DNA of 64,000 bases from contig JACRNB010000005.1 in assembly GCA_016219425.1 (NCBI GenBank), positions 1 to 64,000 on the forward strand. Reading direction: 5' to 3'. The notes below the pieces were generated by a model that worked only from the letters and a program-made list of their open reading frames with translations, made no database searches and was not told the DNA's origin. How positions within the stretch are numbered: position 1 is the stretch's first letter; every line of letters begins with the position of its first letter. Source of the DNA: Betaproteobacteria bacterium. GTDB lineage: Bacteria; Pseudomonadota; Gammaproteobacteria; Burkholderiales; Thiobacillaceae. The position numbers and the translations under genes were made by a program. This document shows, one piece after another, positions 39,733 through 49,774 of this stretch.

Positions 39733-41031
39733 ATGACCCTCCTCCAGATCGAATCCCTAGACCATGAAGGCCGCGGCGTGGCCCATCTCGATGGCAAGAC
39801 CTATTTCGTTGATGGCGCGCTGCCCGGCGAGCGGTGCGAGGCCCACAGCTACCGCAAGAAGCCGAATTTCGAACAGGCCCAGGCCACCTGCATCCTCCGG
39901 CCCAGCCCCTTCCGCGTCGCCCCGCAATGCCGCTGGTTTGGCGTATGCGGCGGCTGTTCGCACCAGCATCTGGACGAGGCCGCGCAGGTGGCGTGCAAGC
40001 AGCGGGTGCTGGAAGACTGTCTGCGCCACATCGGCAAGGTGCAGCCGGAATCCATCCTGCCCCCCATCCACGGTCCCACCTGGGGCTACCGCACCCGCGC
40101 ACGTCTGTCTGTACGCCATGTGGAAAAGAAGGGCGGCGTGCTGGTGGGCTTTCACGAGAAGCGCAGCAGTTACGTCGCCGACATGATCGGTTGCGAGGTA
40201 CTGCCCCGGCGCATCTCCGACCTCCTGCCCAAGCTGCGCATCCTGGTGGCGGGGCTCAGCATCCGCGACCGTCTCCCTCAGATCGAACTGGCGGCGGGCG
40301 AGGACATCGACGTGCTGGTGCTGCGCGTGCTGGAGCCGCCCTCGCCGGAGGACGAGGCCCGGTTGCGGGAATTCGCCGACCTCCATCGCATCCAGTTCTG
40401 GCTGCAACCCAAGGGGCCGGACACCGCCACCCCATTCCACCCGCTGGCGGGTGCGGAGCTGTGCTACCGCCTGCCCGAGTTCAACCTGGTGATGCCGTTT
40501 CGCCCCACCGAATTCACCCAGGTCAACCACGGCATCAACCGCATGTTGATCCGCCGCGCCATGCGTCTGTTGGCGCCGGCGCCGGGGGAGCGCATCGCTG
40601 ATTTCTTTTGCGGCCTGGGCAACTTCAGCCTGCCCATCGCCCGCCTGGGGGCCTCGGTGGTGGGCATCGAAGGCAGCGCCGGGCTGGTGGCGCGGGCGCT
40701 GGAGAACGCCCGGCGCAATGGTCTGGAGGCCCGGAGCGCGTTCCAGGTGGCGGACCTGTTCCAGATGACGCCCGAGAGCTACGCCGGGCTGGGGCGCTTC
40801 GACAAGCTGATGATTGACCCGCCCCGCGACGGCGCCATCGAACTGGTGAAATCGTTGCCGGAGGAGGGTGCGCCCCATCGCATCGTCTACGTCTCCTGCA
40901 ACCCCTCCACCCTGGCGCGGGACGCCGCCGTGCTGGTGCATCAGAAGGGCTACCGGCTGGTTTCGGCGGGGGTGGCCAACATGTTTCCGCACACGGCCCA
41001 TGTGGAAAGCATCGCTCTGTTCGAACGATGA
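39733..41031 (+). CDS. rlmD: 23S rRNA (uracil-1939-C5)-methyltransferase RlmD
   Basis: A 432-residue TRAM/RumA-type rRNA methyltransferase. The N-terminal TRAM part ([28 protein letters not shown]) is followed by the Fe-S cysteines (C in [21 protein letters not shown] near 76), the SAM motif [14 protein letters not shown] near 293, [10 protein letters not shown] near 360 and the nucleophile Cys in [12 protein letters not shown] near 387. It methylates U1939 of 23S rRNA. ATG at 39733 is used; the in-frame start at 39700 adds eleven residues not seen in the family. Confidence 0.93.
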   Translation: MTLLQIESLDHEGRGVAHLDGKTYFVDGALPGERCEAHSYRKKPNFEQAQATCILRPSPFRVAPQCRWFGVCGGCSHQHLDEAAQVACKQRVLEDCLRHIGKVQPESILPPIHGPTWGYRTRARLSVRHVEKKGGVLVGFHEKRSSYVADMIGCEVLPRRISDLLPKLRILVAGLSIRDRLPQIELAAGEDIDVLVLRVLEPPSPEDEARLREFADLHRIQFWLQPKGPDTATPFHPLAGAELCYRLPEFNLVMPFRPTEFTQVNHGINRMLIRRAMRLLAPAPGERIADFFCGLGNFSLPIARLGASVVGIEGSAGLVARALENARRNGLEARSAFQVADLFQMTPESYAGLGRFDKLMIDPPRDGAIELVKSLPEEGAPHRIVYVSCNPSTLARDAAVLVHQKGYRLVSAGVANMFPHTAHVESIALFER

Positions 41032-41081
41032 CGCGCGGAACGATGACGCGCGCACGGACAAGCTGAGGAATAATCCAGGCC

Positions 41082-41585
41082 ATGAAGGAACTGACCCCCG
41101 ACAACTGGCTGGAACCCGACACCGCGCAGACGGTGCTGGACGCCCGCGCCTGGCGCGACGATTTCCTGGCGGTGCGGCTGGATGCCGCCGTCCCCCGCGA
41201 GTTGGCGGACATGTTCGAGGCGGCGCGCGGGGCCATGATCTACGGCTATTTCTTCCAGCCCCTGGTGACTTTGGGCGTGGAACACTGCTACCGCGCACTG
41301 GAGGCGGCGGCGCGGGCGCGCTGCACGCTGCTCGGTTTGCCGGTGTCGTGCGCCGACAGCCAGGGCAAGGAGCATCCCCTGTCGTTCAGCCACAACCTGC
41401 GCGCCCTGGGCGCGCGCAGCCTGATCTCGGAAGAGGACACCAAGCTCTGGTATCAGGCGCGGGAACTGCGCAACTGGGCCGCCTCGCCCGACCGGCAGAC
41501 GCTGCTCACCCCGGACCACGGCGCCACGGCCCTGTCGCGCACGGCGGAACTGCTGGGAAAATTGTTTCGCGACTCCCCGGAGTAA
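41082..41585 (+). CDS. Hypothetical protein
   Basis: A 167-residue soluble protein with no recognised family. It is rich in charged and helical residues, with lines such as MFEAARGAMIYGYFFQPLVTLG, HCYRALEAAARARCTLLG and LISEEDTKLWYQARELRNWA, and no membrane segment. The pattern suggests an all-alpha domain of the sort seen in toxin-antitoxin or HEPN-like proteins, but no catalytic motif (such as RxxxxH) stands out. It reads with rlmD, 50 bases upstream, and the HicA-like gene, 9 bases downstream. The GAGGA upstream of ATG at 41082 is a weak ribosome site. The function is unknown. Confidence 0.6.
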   Translation: MKELTPDNWLEPDTAQTVLDARAWRDDFLAVRLDAAVPRELADMFEAARGAMIYGYFFQPLVTLGVEHCYRALEAAARARCTLLGLPVSCADSQGKEHPLSFSHNLRALGARSLISEEDTKLWYQARELRNWAASPDRQTLLTPDHGATALSRTAELLGKLFRDSPE

Positions 41586-41594
41586 GCCATCGCC

Positions 41595-41876
41595 ATGAGC
41601 CACAAACACGCCCACCTCATCGAGGCAATCTTTCAAGACCCCATCAACGGCAATATCCAGTGGCATGACGTGGAGTCGCTGCTGACGCATCTGGGGGCCG
41701 ATGTCCAGACCCAGTCCGGGGCCTCTCTGCATGTGAAGCTGAACGGTTTTGAGGGCGCTCTGCATCGGCCCCATCACAGCAATTCCCTGAGCCGCCAGGA
41801 CGTGAAGCACCTGCGCGAGTTCCTCGCCCATGCCAGGGTGACGCCTTCCATGTATCAGGAAGCGCACAAGCACTGA
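41595..41876 (+). CDS. HicA-family protein, no HicB partner
   Basis: A 93-residue protein with the double-stranded RNA-binding-like fold of HicA/YcfA toxins: NIQWHDVESLLTHLGADVQ near residue 20, the histidine context GASLHVKLNG near 42, and SLSRQDVKHLREFLAHARVTP near 63. HicA toxins cleave mRNA and use a histidine. No HicB antitoxin gene is present on either side, so this is an orphan, either a domesticated protein or a remnant. Similar HicA-like orphans with this N-terminus are common in proteobacteria. Confidence 0.65.
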   Translation: MSHKHAHLIEAIFQDPINGNIQWHDVESLLTHLGADVQTQSGASLHVKLNGFEGALHRPHHSNSLSRQDVKHLREFLAHARVTPSMYQEAHKH

Positions 41877-41900
41877 TCCCCGCCACTACCGCAGACTGAT

Positions 41901-43172
41901 TTGGACGAGATTTCGCTGGAGATTTTGCTGGGGGCGCTGGTCCTGATGCTCCTGTTTTCGGGATTTTTCTCCGCCGCGGAGACCAGCATGATGGCGGTGA
42001 ACCGCTATCGCCTGAAGACCCTCTCCCGCGCCGGCCACCGCGGCGCAAAGCTTGCGGAATGGCTCCTGGGGCAGACCGACAAGCTGCTGGGCGTGGTGCT
42101 GTTGGGCAACAACCTGATCAATGCCGCATCGGCCTCCCTGGTCACCATCATCGCCTTCCGCCTGTTTGGCCAGAACGAATTCGCGCTGACCCTCTCCACC
42201 CTGGTGGTCACTTTCCTGATCCTGGTGTTCTCGGAGGTCACGCCCAAGGTGCTTGGGGCCAGTTATCCGGATCGCATCGCCCCTGCCGCCAGTTTTGTCC
42301 TGGCGCCGCTGCTCAAGCTGTTTTCCCCCGCCATCTGGTTCGTCAACCTGTTTGTTCAGGGCCTGCTCCGGCTCATGCGCCTGCAACCCGGCGCCGTCGC
42401 CCAGAACAGCATGGGCGTGGAGGAATTACGCACCCTCCTGGCCGAGTCCGGCACCTTCCTGCCGGCCCAGCACCGCGGCATCCTGATGAATCTGTTCGAC
42501 CTGGAACAGGTCACCGTGGACGACGTCATGCGTCCGCGCGGCCAGATCGAGGCCATCGACCTGGCCACCGAGCCGGAGGAGATCCTGCATCAGCTCGCCA
42601 CCAGCCACCACGGGCGTCTGCCGGTCTACGAGGACGATCCCAACAACGTCATCGGCATCGTGCATGTGCGCCGCGCCCTGGCCCGCCCCCGCGACGACGG
42701 CTTTGACCCGATTGAATTCCGCGAATCCCTGCGCGAGCCCTATTTCATCCCCTCCGGCGCATCGCTCTACACCCAGCTCACCCAGTTCCAGTCCACGCGC
42801 CAGGCCCTGGGTCTGGTGGTGGACGAATACGGCGAACTGCTGGGACTGGTGACGATGGAAGACATCCTGGAAGAGATCGTCGGAGAGTTCAGCGCCTTCC
42901 GTCCCGGCGAACAGTCCAGGCCGGAGCGGGCCGAGGATGGCAGCGTCCTGGTGGAAGGCGCCGCCAGCCTGCGCGAACTCAACCGCAAACTGGGGCTCGC
43001 CTTTCCTGTCGATGGTCCCCGCACCCTCAATGGCCTGCTGCTGGAACAGCTCGAATCCATGCCCGAGCCGGGGATCAGCGTGATGGTCAACGGCTACCCG
43101 GTGGAGATCATCCAGGTGCAGGACCGCATGGTGAAAACCGCCCGCATCGGCCCGAAGCGCGAAACGGCCTGA
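41901..43172 (+). CDS. HlyC/CorC-family transporter (DUF21-CBS-CorC)
   Basis: A 423-residue membrane protein. Residues 1-180 form the DUF21 part, with membrane segments (EILLGALVLMLLFSGFFSAAE, LVVTFLILVFSEVTPKVLG). Next come a CBS pair from about 200 to 325 (DDVMRPRGQIEAI, FIPSGASLYTQL) and a CorC_HlyC domain at the end (ELNRKLGLAFPVDG, then YPVEIIQVQDRMVKTARI). Such proteins are linked to magnesium or cobalt efflux and membrane homeostasis. The start is a TTG, which is uncommon; the next ATG lies about 30 codons in, inside the first transmembrane region. Confidence 0.87.
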   Translation: MDEISLEILLGALVLMLLFSGFFSAAETSMMAVNRYRLKTLSRAGHRGAKLAEWLLGQTDKLLGVVLLGNNLINAASASLVTIIAFRLFGQNEFALTLSTLVVTFLILVFSEVTPKVLGASYPDRIAPAASFVLAPLLKLFSPAIWFVNLFVQGLLRLMRLQPGAVAQNSMGVEELRTLLAESGTFLPAQHRGILMNLFDLEQVTVDDVMRPRGQIEAIDLATEPEEILHQLATSHHGRLPVYEDDPNNVIGIVHVRRALARPRDDGFDPIEFRESLREPYFIPSGASLYTQLTQFQSTRQALGLVVDEYGELLGLVTMEDILEEIVGEFSAFRPGEQSRPERAEDGSVLVEGAASLRELNRKLGLAFPVDGPRTLNGLLLEQLESMPEPGISVMVNGYPVEIIQVQDRMVKTARIGPKRETA

Positions 43173-44690
43173 TCAAGCCAGGAACAGCTTGTAGGCCGGA
43201 TTGCGGCACTCGTTCCAGTAGCGGTAACCCAACCCGTCGAGGAATTTCTGGAACGCCGCCTTGTCCTTGGGCGGCACCTGAATGCCCACCAGCACACGCC
43301 CGTAATCCGCGCCGTGGTTGCGGTAGTGGAACAGGCTGATGTTCCAGGCGTGGCTCATGCTGTTGAGGAAGCGCATCAGCGCTCCCGGACGTTCCGGGAA
43401 CTCAAACCGGTACAGCACCTCGTGTTCCGCCTGCGGCGCGCGCCCGCCCACCAGATGGCGGATATGCAGCTTGGCCATCTCGTTGTCGGTAAGGTCGAGC
43501 ACCGGCAGGTCGTGTTTCTTCAGCGCCGCCAGCAGCTTGTCCACCTCGGCGGGCTTGCTCACCTGCACGCCGACGAAGACATGCGCCATCGTCGGGTCGG
43601 AATAGCGGTAGTTGAATTCAGTGATGGCGCGGCCATCGAGCTGGGCGCAGAACTGCTTGAAGCTGCCGGGGCGCTCGGGGATGGTGACGGCCAGCACCGC
43701 CTCGCGCTTCTCGCCCAACTCGGCGCGCTCGGCGACGAAGCGCAGGCGGTCGAAGTTCATGTTGGCGCCGGAGGCGATGGCGACCAGATTCTTGTCCTTC
43801 GCCTTCTCGCGCGCGGCCCAGACCTTGAGCCCGGCCACGCCCAGCGCACCCGCCGGTTCGAGAATTGAACGGGTGTCCTCGAACACATCCTTGATGGCGG
43901 CGCAAATCGCGTCATTCGAGACCCGGATCACCTCGTCCACGTACATCTGGCACAGGCGAAAGGTCTCTTCCCCCACCTGCTTCACCGCCACGCCGTCGGC
44001 GAAGATGCCCACCTGCGGCAGGATCACCCGCTCCTTGCGGCACAGGGAACGGAACAGGGCGTCGGCGTCTTCCGGCTCCACGCCGATGACCTTGATCTCC
44101 GGGCGCAGGCGCTTGAGATACGCGCCGATGCCCGCGATCAGCCCGCCGCCGCCCACGGGCACGAACACCGCCTCGATGGGGCCGTGCGCCTGACGCAGCA
44201 GCTCCATGCCGATGGTGCCCTGGCCCGCGATCACCTCGGGGTCGTCATAGGGGTGGACGAAGGTCTTCTTCTCGCGCTTGGCAATCTCCTTGGCGTGCTT
44301 GTAGGCGTCGTCGTAGGAATCGCCATGCAGCACCACCGCGCCGCCCCGTTTGGCCACCGCATCCACCTTGATGGCGGGAGTGGTGGCGGGCATGACGATG
44401 GTGGCGGCGCAGCCCAGCACCTGGGCCGAGAGCGCCACGCCTTGCGCATGGTTGCCGGCGCTGGCGCACACCACGCCGCGCTTCAACTGCGCCTTGGTCA
44501 GGCCCGCCATTTTGTTGTACGCCCCGCGCAGCTTGAACGAGAACACCGGCTGCATGTCCTCGCGCTTCAACAGCACCTGGTTGCCGGTGCGACGCGAGAG
44601 GTTGGGGGCCAGGTCCAGGTCGGACTGCACGGCCACGTCGTAGACGCGGGCGAGGAGGATGCGCTCCAGGTAGTCGGGGGTAGAAGTCAT
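43173..44690 (-). CDS. ilvA: Threonine ammonia-lyase, biosynthetic
   Basis: A 505-residue PLP enzyme that deaminates threonine to 2-oxobutyrate, the first step to isoleucine. The PLP lysine is in VFSFKLRGAYNKM near residue 56, the phosphate loop is PVGGGGLIAGIG near 183, and two ACT-like regulatory repeats cover 325-505 (AVTIPERPGSFKQF, FEFPERPGALMRF). The two-ACT form matches the isoleucine-inhibited biosynthetic enzyme. The ATG at 44690 abuts the stop of rmuC (44692). It converges with the CorC-family gene without a gap. Confidence 0.93.
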   Translation of the reverse strand: MTSTPDYLERILLARVYDVAVQSDLDLAPNLSRRTGNQVLLKREDMQPVFSFKLRGAYNKMAGLTKAQLKRGVVCASAGNHAQGVALSAQVLGCAATIVMPATTPAIKVDAVAKRGGAVVLHGDSYDDAYKHAKEIAKREKKTFVHPYDDPEVIAGQGTIGMELLRQAHGPIEAVFVPVGGGGLIAGIGAYLKRLRPEIKVIGVEPEDADALFRSLCRKERVILPQVGIFADGVAVKQVGEETFRLCQMYVDEVIRVSNDAICAAIKDVFEDTRSILEPAGALGVAGLKVWAAREKAKDKNLVAIASGANMNFDRLRFVAERAELGEKREAVLAVTIPERPGSFKQFCAQLDGRAITEFNYRYSDPTMAHVFVGVQVSKPAEVDKLLAALKKHDLPVLDLTDNEMAKLHIRHLVGGRAPQAEHEVLYRFEFPERPGALMRFLNSMSHAWNISLFHYRNHGADYGRVLVGIQVPPKDKAAFQKFLDGLGYRYWNECRNPAYKLFLA

Positions 44691-44691
44691 A

Positions 44692-46440
44692 TCAAGGGGT
44701 GTCAGTGGGTTCGTTGGTGACCGTATCTTTGCGGTGATCTTCAATAGCTACCTCAAGCAACTTTGAAGGTAGAGCTTTGCTTGGTTTGACTCCTAATTCC
44801 TTGAGCATCTCCGCTTGGCGAATCACATTGCCCTTGCCGAGGCTGAACTTGCCGGTAGCTAACTCATAGGCCTTCTGGGCCTGGTTTAGCTTGATACCGA
44901 GGTTCTCCATGTCCTCCACGAACCCGACAAGTTTGTCGTAAAGCTCACCCCCTCGTTTGGCTATCTCCTGTGCATTCCGGCTTTGCTGCTCTTGTCGCCA
45001 GAGGTGGGCTACGGTCCTGACTACGAACAATAGTGTGCTCGGGCTGACCAGAAGGACATTCTTGGTCCAGGCGTCTTGCCATAGGGCGCCATCGTTGGCG
45101 ATGGCAAGCATGAAGGCGGGCTCGATGGGCACAAACATCAGCACGAAGTCCAGGGACTTCAACCCATAGAGGGCCTCGTACCTCTTTTCAGAAAGCCCTC
45201 GGATATGGTTTCGCACTGACTCCAGGTGTCGTCGAAGGGCCGCTTCACGTAGGGCATCGCTGTCCGCATTGGAATAATCCTCATAGGCATTGAGGCTCAC
45301 CTTGGCATCCACGATCAGATGCCGTTCTTCCGGAAGATGAATCACCACATCAGGCTGAACACGACTACCGTCCTCGCGGGAATGGCTCTCTTGGACATCG
45401 TACTCAAAACCGCGTCGCAAGCCGGAAGACCCCAGTACCTTTTCCAAGATCATCTCTCCCCAGTTCCCCTGAGTTTTGGCCTGCCCCTTGAGTGCGTTGG
45501 TGAGATTGTGCGCATCCTTGGAAAGCTGTTGGTTCAGGGTCATGAGACTCTTAACCTGTTCTGCAAGAGCGCTGCGATCCTTGCCCTCTTGCACATAGAC
45601 CTCTTCTACCTTGCCCTTGAACTCATGAAGCTGGGTACGCAATGGATGAAGAAGTTGTTCTAGGTTCACCTGATTTTGTTCGGTGAAGCGCTTCGATTTC
45701 TCTTCCAGGATTTCGCTGGCCAGATTCTTGAACTGGAGAGACAGCTGCTCCCTGGCCTCCTGCAGCAGCGCAAGTTTTTCCTGCGCTTGTTGTCGCTCTG
45801 CTTCGAGGGAGGTGGTAATTGCGGCCAACTGCCCCTGTTGTCCCGCATTGATCCGCTGCAAGTCATCCTTGGCTCTGAGTGTTTCCTCCAGTATTGCTTG
45901 GGCCGAAGCGTGCTGCTCCTGTAAAGATTTCAGCTCGCTGAAGGTTTTGCCCTGCGCCTCTCTCATGTTTGCGTTATCACGTTGGATCAATTCCAAAGAC
46001 TCGCCGGTTTTACCCAGTCGCGCAGCCAGATCAGATGCTTCCCGACGTGAGGCTTCCAGCGATTGCGAAGCCGCTGCTTTTTCCTGACTGACTTGGAGCA
46101 TCTGCTCCTGCATGCTCTTGGCTTGGCCTTCCATCTCGCGAAGGCGGGTTTCCAGGCTAGAAACGCGAGAAGTTCGCTCCCCCAAACGGGCGTTCTCATC
46201 TCGCGCCTTGTCCAACTCGTCGCGCCAAATCTTGGCCTCAGCCTGCAATCGGACATGACTGCGCCCCAACTCATCCGTCTGTCGTTGAATGGCAATCAAT
46301 CTTTCATTGAGTGTCGCCGCCTCCAACTGTGCTTCGGCCTGTATCTGCTGATAGGAGGATTGATAGCGGCTTCGCGCCAGAAGCCCCATGAACAGGATTC
46401 CAACCAGCACACCCATAGCAAGGTAGATCAGGTTTTCCAT
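44692..46440 (-). CDS. rmuC: DNA recombination protein RmuC
   Basis: A 582-residue protein with an N-terminal membrane segment (LIYLAMGVLVGILFMGLLA), a long coiled coil from about 30 to 290, and the RmuC nuclease-like domain (LGSSGLRRGFEYDVQES near 330, QPDVVIHLPEERHLIVDAKVS near 355, ALYGLKSLDFVLMFVP near 417). The PD-(D/E)XK-like Asp-x(n)-Asp-Ala-Lys pattern is intact. RmuC limits inversions at short repeats in E. coli. It starts 43 bases after the end of zorD, so it probably shares the Zorya transcript. A frame beginning at 46500 is less likely. Confidence 0.9.
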   Translation of the reverse strand: MENLIYLAMGVLVGILFMGLLARSRYQSSYQQIQAEAQLEAATLNERLIAIQRQTDELGRSHVRLQAEAKIWRDELDKARDENARLGERTSRVSSLETRLREMEGQAKSMQEQMLQVSQEKAAASQSLEASRREASDLAARLGKTGESLELIQRDNANMREAQGKTFSELKSLQEQHASAQAILEETLRAKDDLQRINAGQQGQLAAITTSLEAERQQAQEKLALLQEAREQLSLQFKNLASEILEEKSKRFTEQNQVNLEQLLHPLRTQLHEFKGKVEEVYVQEGKDRSALAEQVKSLMTLNQQLSKDAHNLTNALKGQAKTQGNWGEMILEKVLGSSGLRRGFEYDVQESHSREDGSRVQPDVVIHLPEERHLIVDAKVSLNAYEDYSNADSDALREAALRRHLESVRNHIRGLSEKRYEALYGLKSLDFVLMFVPIEPAFMLAIANDGALWQDAWTKNVLLVSPSTLLFVVRTVAHLWRQEQQSRNAQEIAKRGGELYDKLVGFVEDMENLGIKLNQAQKAYELATGKFSLGKGNVIRQAEMLKELGVKPSKALPSKLLEVAIEDHRKDTVTNEPTDTP

Positions 46441-46483
46441 GGTGTTTACCTTGAAAATCAGGTTGAGAGCGCTCGTTGCCCCA

Positions 46484-49400
46484 TCAAGCCTGCAAGTCAA
46501 CGAAATCAGCGATAGTCAGATCTCCAGCGCCATTGAGCATGTCCTGAGACAGTGCCCGCTTCCAGTCCAGCAACTGGTCCAGCTTCTGGTCGAAGGTGAC
46601 AAAATCAGCCGCCACGATGACCGGGTAATAGACCACCACTTCCCGAGACTGACCGATACGGTAGGCCCGATCGGTAGCCTGGTCCTCTTTGGCTGGGTTC
46701 CATGTTCGCGTGAAGTGAATGACGTGGTTCGCCGCCTGGATATTCACGCCGAAACCAACGGCGAGTGGAGACAACACGATGGCCCCGAAGCCTGGCTTAT
46801 CCTGAAAGGCGCGGATTCGCTTTTGGCGACTAGAGGCGTGATCGGCTGCAGAAGAGGTTTCGCCGTTGATGATGTCAACGTGCATGTTGAAGGTGCTGGC
46901 GATGCAACGTTGTAGCGTACGTTGAATGTCACGGAATTCGCAGAAGACAATGGCTTTCTCTTGCCGAATCTGGATATCCCGCAACACGTTCAGTAGCCAA
47001 GCCATCTTCGGTGAATGCTGGACGATTTCGTTTACGGAAGCTCGATCAGCCGCATATGCGTCCTCCACCATGGGGTCGGAGCACAGGCGCCGCAGGAATT
47101 GCAGCAACCCAAGGTGAGCGGAATCGTCTTCTTTTACCCGTTGCCGGAAAGCTACGAGAGCTTGAGCGTAAAGACTACGTTGCTTGGTGGAAATCGGCAG
47201 GGTGCGACAGTTGGCATCGATAAGTTTCTTTGGTAGGTCGCGGGCGACATCTTTCTTCTCGCGTCGGAGTAATTGCGGCTTGATGATTGCCCGCAACTCC
47301 TCAATCCGTTGCTTTTCATCCTCGGTTTCCGCCTCGATGGGCTTGCGGTACTGTCGCCCAAACTGATTCAGGGAACCCAGCAGACCTGGCTGTACAAAAT
47401 CAAACAGGCACCAAAGGTCAGTCAGGGTGTTCTCTACTGGAGTGCCGGTGCAGGCGACACGAAAGCGAACGTTTTGCTTCTTTGCTGCTCGGGTCACCAT
47501 GGCATTGGGGTTTTTTATCTTCTGCGCCTCATCACAGATCAAGATGGACCAACGCTGGGCGGCAAATGCGAATTCCAAGTTGCGCAACGTCTCGTAGGTC
47601 GTCAACACCACTCTGGCGTCTCCCAGCCAGTCACGCTTCAGTAACCGGGTGATGCCCTGTTGGACTAACTCTTGGTCCATCTGGTGCTTGGGTAGGCGTT
47701 TCTCAGCTAGGTTGCTGCCGTACAAAGTGAGGATTGGTATGGCTCCGTCAACGAAGAATTTGTTGATTTCCTCATTCCAGTTCTCCAGCAAGGCTACGGG
47801 GGCAACCACTAGAACGGGATCAAGTTCAGTGTTGCTTTCCAGGCAATGAGCAACAAACGACAGGAGTTGTATGGTTTTTCCGAGGCCCATGTCGTCCGCC
47901 AGAACGCACCCCCGACAATAAGCGGGGGACAAACGCCACAGGTGCTGGAGCCAGCTCAAGCCGACGTGCTGATGTACCTTCAATTGCATCTCGGGTCTGA
48001 GCGAGGCCGGCAGGTCTGGAGGCGTATCCGGGTTGTGCTGCAACAGACCGCTCCTGCCTTCTTCGTAATCCAGTCTATCGATGTTCGCCTTTACCACCAG
48101 ATGCTGGCGTTTAATTAGCTGGGGCTTCTTGTTCTCATCCGGGGAAAACTCTCCTTGCTTGACCTTATCCAGGGCCAACTGGAATGTGGCTAAGAGGTGC
48201 TGTGCATCCTGGGTCGCTATCGGTTCAGGGCATCCTGGAATGTTCACGCTGTACTGGCCTGTTTTGATGGCGTCTTCCACCAAAGTGGAAAGCTCCCCGA
48301 CGCGGGAAACATCCATAGGCACCTTGATGGGGGGGGAGCCATCCTTTGGCGTGAATTCGAAGCCGAATAGCACGTTAACCGGGAACCAGCCTTCCGCATC
48401 CGTCTTGCGTGCGATAAACGGGGAGAAGTAATTCTTCTCCACGCCGAAGCCCTCTACCCGTTCGGAGTAACGCGAAAGATCAAAGATTTCCGCCACGGAA
48501 AGCTGTAGCGGTGCCTGCCACTCATCAAGGATCTGACGCAACTGCTCTAGGTGGGCCGGCGTATCGCCCAGAATCTCAAGTTCATACCCCGCCCAGAAGC
48601 AGCACTGCGAATCTCGTGTCATCTGCTCGGCCAGCTTATCGACGAATCTCTGCAGCAGCTCTGGTGCGGTAAATATGATTTCCTCGTTCGGTAGCATGTC
48701 GTTGCTAATCTGCTCCACCAGCAGCCCAACCTGCTCAATGCGCGCGTCTTCGCTGCGACGGACGGTCGGGATGAAGCGCTGGAAGCCAAGGTTGGCAGCC
48801 TCCCGCGTCTGCTCAAAATCCTCTACATCGATCACCATTGCCGCTTCTTCACCCAATACGGCAAAAGGATTCCGCACAAATGCCTCGGCTCGACTGCCAG
48901 ATACACGACGGCCAGGCATGCGCTTGACCTCGCCCAAGACAGAGCGGACTTCGGGGGGCACCACTACATGCACGAGTTCCTGGCCGACGGGAATCTCGTA
49001 ACGTTCCGGAACGCTGGGCAGGCGGTCGAATATCTCTAACCAGCGTGCAGGCGCATCCACGAACGTCGGGGCTACCTCCACCGTCTTGTTTTCACCCTCT
49101 CCGGCCCTGCGCAAATCAAGGTGCAGCTTGTCTGGAGTCAGGACAATGGTCCTTTGAAGAAAATCCGACAAAGGTGCATGTACCGCTTGGGCGTCCACCC
49201 GCATTTCGCCCCAAATTTTTCGGTGATAGTCAGCGTTATGCTGTTCCGATGTCCGCTGGTAGAAGGCCGCTACCTTGTCCAACAAACGCCAGGTGGGAGC
49301 TTTAAGTAGTAGCTGCCTAGTGCCATGACGGACGAGTGGTCCGGTCAGTTGAGGAGAAGGTGCCGGTGCGCCAGTCGCGTCCACCCAGCCGCTCACCAGG

Positions 49401-49774
49401 ATGGCGAAGTCTGCGTCCCCAAGTGCACCACGGCTGCTTAACACAGGCCGCAAGTCCCCGAGTGGCGGAAGCTCCAGTAAGTGCAGGCTATGGTCATAAG
49501 CCCCGTCCTGCATCAGCCGATAGACATCTGCCCAGGGCAGATGGAACCGTTCCTCTACGAGAACGCCATAGCCGTCATCCAGCAATTGACCGAGCAGAGA
49601 CGCCAAACCAGCTTGATCTCCAGAGTCGTGGGGCGATAACAAACACTGATTAATAAAAAATGGCTTGGCGATATAACTGAGACCGCTGGCATCAAGGATC
49701 CTTGATATTTCATGGGCGCTTTTTTTGGGCATCTTAGACGGGGATATCCCTAACAACCGATCCAAAATTTTCAT
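46484..49774 (-). CDS. zorD: ZorD: Snf2-type helicase of a type I Zorya anti-phage system
   Basis: A 1096-residue protein. The N-terminal 600 residues lack a well-known motif, and the C-terminal part is a complete SNF2 ATPase: Walker A DDMGLGKTIQLLSF near 630, DEAQKIKNPNAM near 747, then VACTGTPVEN and, near the end, TRTWNPAKEDQATDRAYRIGQ. ZorD is the nuclease/helicase-type effector acting on invading DNA in type I Zorya; I infer this from the gene order zorA-zorB-zorC-zorD. ATG at 49774 overlaps the zorC stop (ATGA). The end of the gene lies 43 bases before rmuC. Confidence 0.9.
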   Translation of the reverse strand: MKILDRLLGISPSKMPKKSAHEISRILDASGLSYIAKPFFINQCLLSPHDSGDQAGLASLLGQLLDDGYGVLVEERFHLPWADVYRLMQDGAYDHSLHLLELPPLGDLRPVLSSRGALGDADFAILVSGWVDATGAPAPSPQLTGPLVRHGTRQLLLKAPTWRLLDKVAAFYQRTSEQHNADYHRKIWGEMRVDAQAVHAPLSDFLQRTIVLTPDKLHLDLRRAGEGENKTVEVAPTFVDAPARWLEIFDRLPSVPERYEIPVGQELVHVVVPPEVRSVLGEVKRMPGRRVSGSRAEAFVRNPFAVLGEEAAMVIDVEDFEQTREAANLGFQRFIPTVRRSEDARIEQVGLLVEQISNDMLPNEEIIFTAPELLQRFVDKLAEQMTRDSQCCFWAGYELEILGDTPAHLEQLRQILDEWQAPLQLSVAEIFDLSRYSERVEGFGVEKNYFSPFIARKTDAEGWFPVNVLFGFEFTPKDGSPPIKVPMDVSRVGELSTLVEDAIKTGQYSVNIPGCPEPIATQDAQHLLATFQLALDKVKQGEFSPDENKKPQLIKRQHLVVKANIDRLDYEEGRSGLLQHNPDTPPDLPASLRPEMQLKVHQHVGLSWLQHLWRLSPAYCRGCVLADDMGLGKTIQLLSFVAHCLESNTELDPVLVVAPVALLENWNEEINKFFVDGAIPILTLYGSNLAEKRLPKHQMDQELVQQGITRLLKRDWLGDARVVLTTYETLRNLEFAFAAQRWSILICDEAQKIKNPNAMVTRAAKKQNVRFRVACTGTPVENTLTDLWCLFDFVQPGLLGSLNQFGRQYRKPIEAETEDEKQRIEELRAIIKPQLLRREKKDVARDLPKKLIDANCRTLPISTKQRSLYAQALVAFRQRVKEDDSAHLGLLQFLRRLCSDPMVEDAYAADRASVNEIVQHSPKMAWLLNVLRDIQIRQEKAIVFCEFRDIQRTLQRCIASTFNMHVDIINGETSSAADHASSRQKRIRAFQDKPGFGAIVLSPLAVGFGVNIQAANHVIHFTRTWNPAKEDQATDRAYRIGQSREVVVYYPVIVAADFVTFDQKLDQLLDWKRALSQDMLNGAGDLTIADFVDLQA

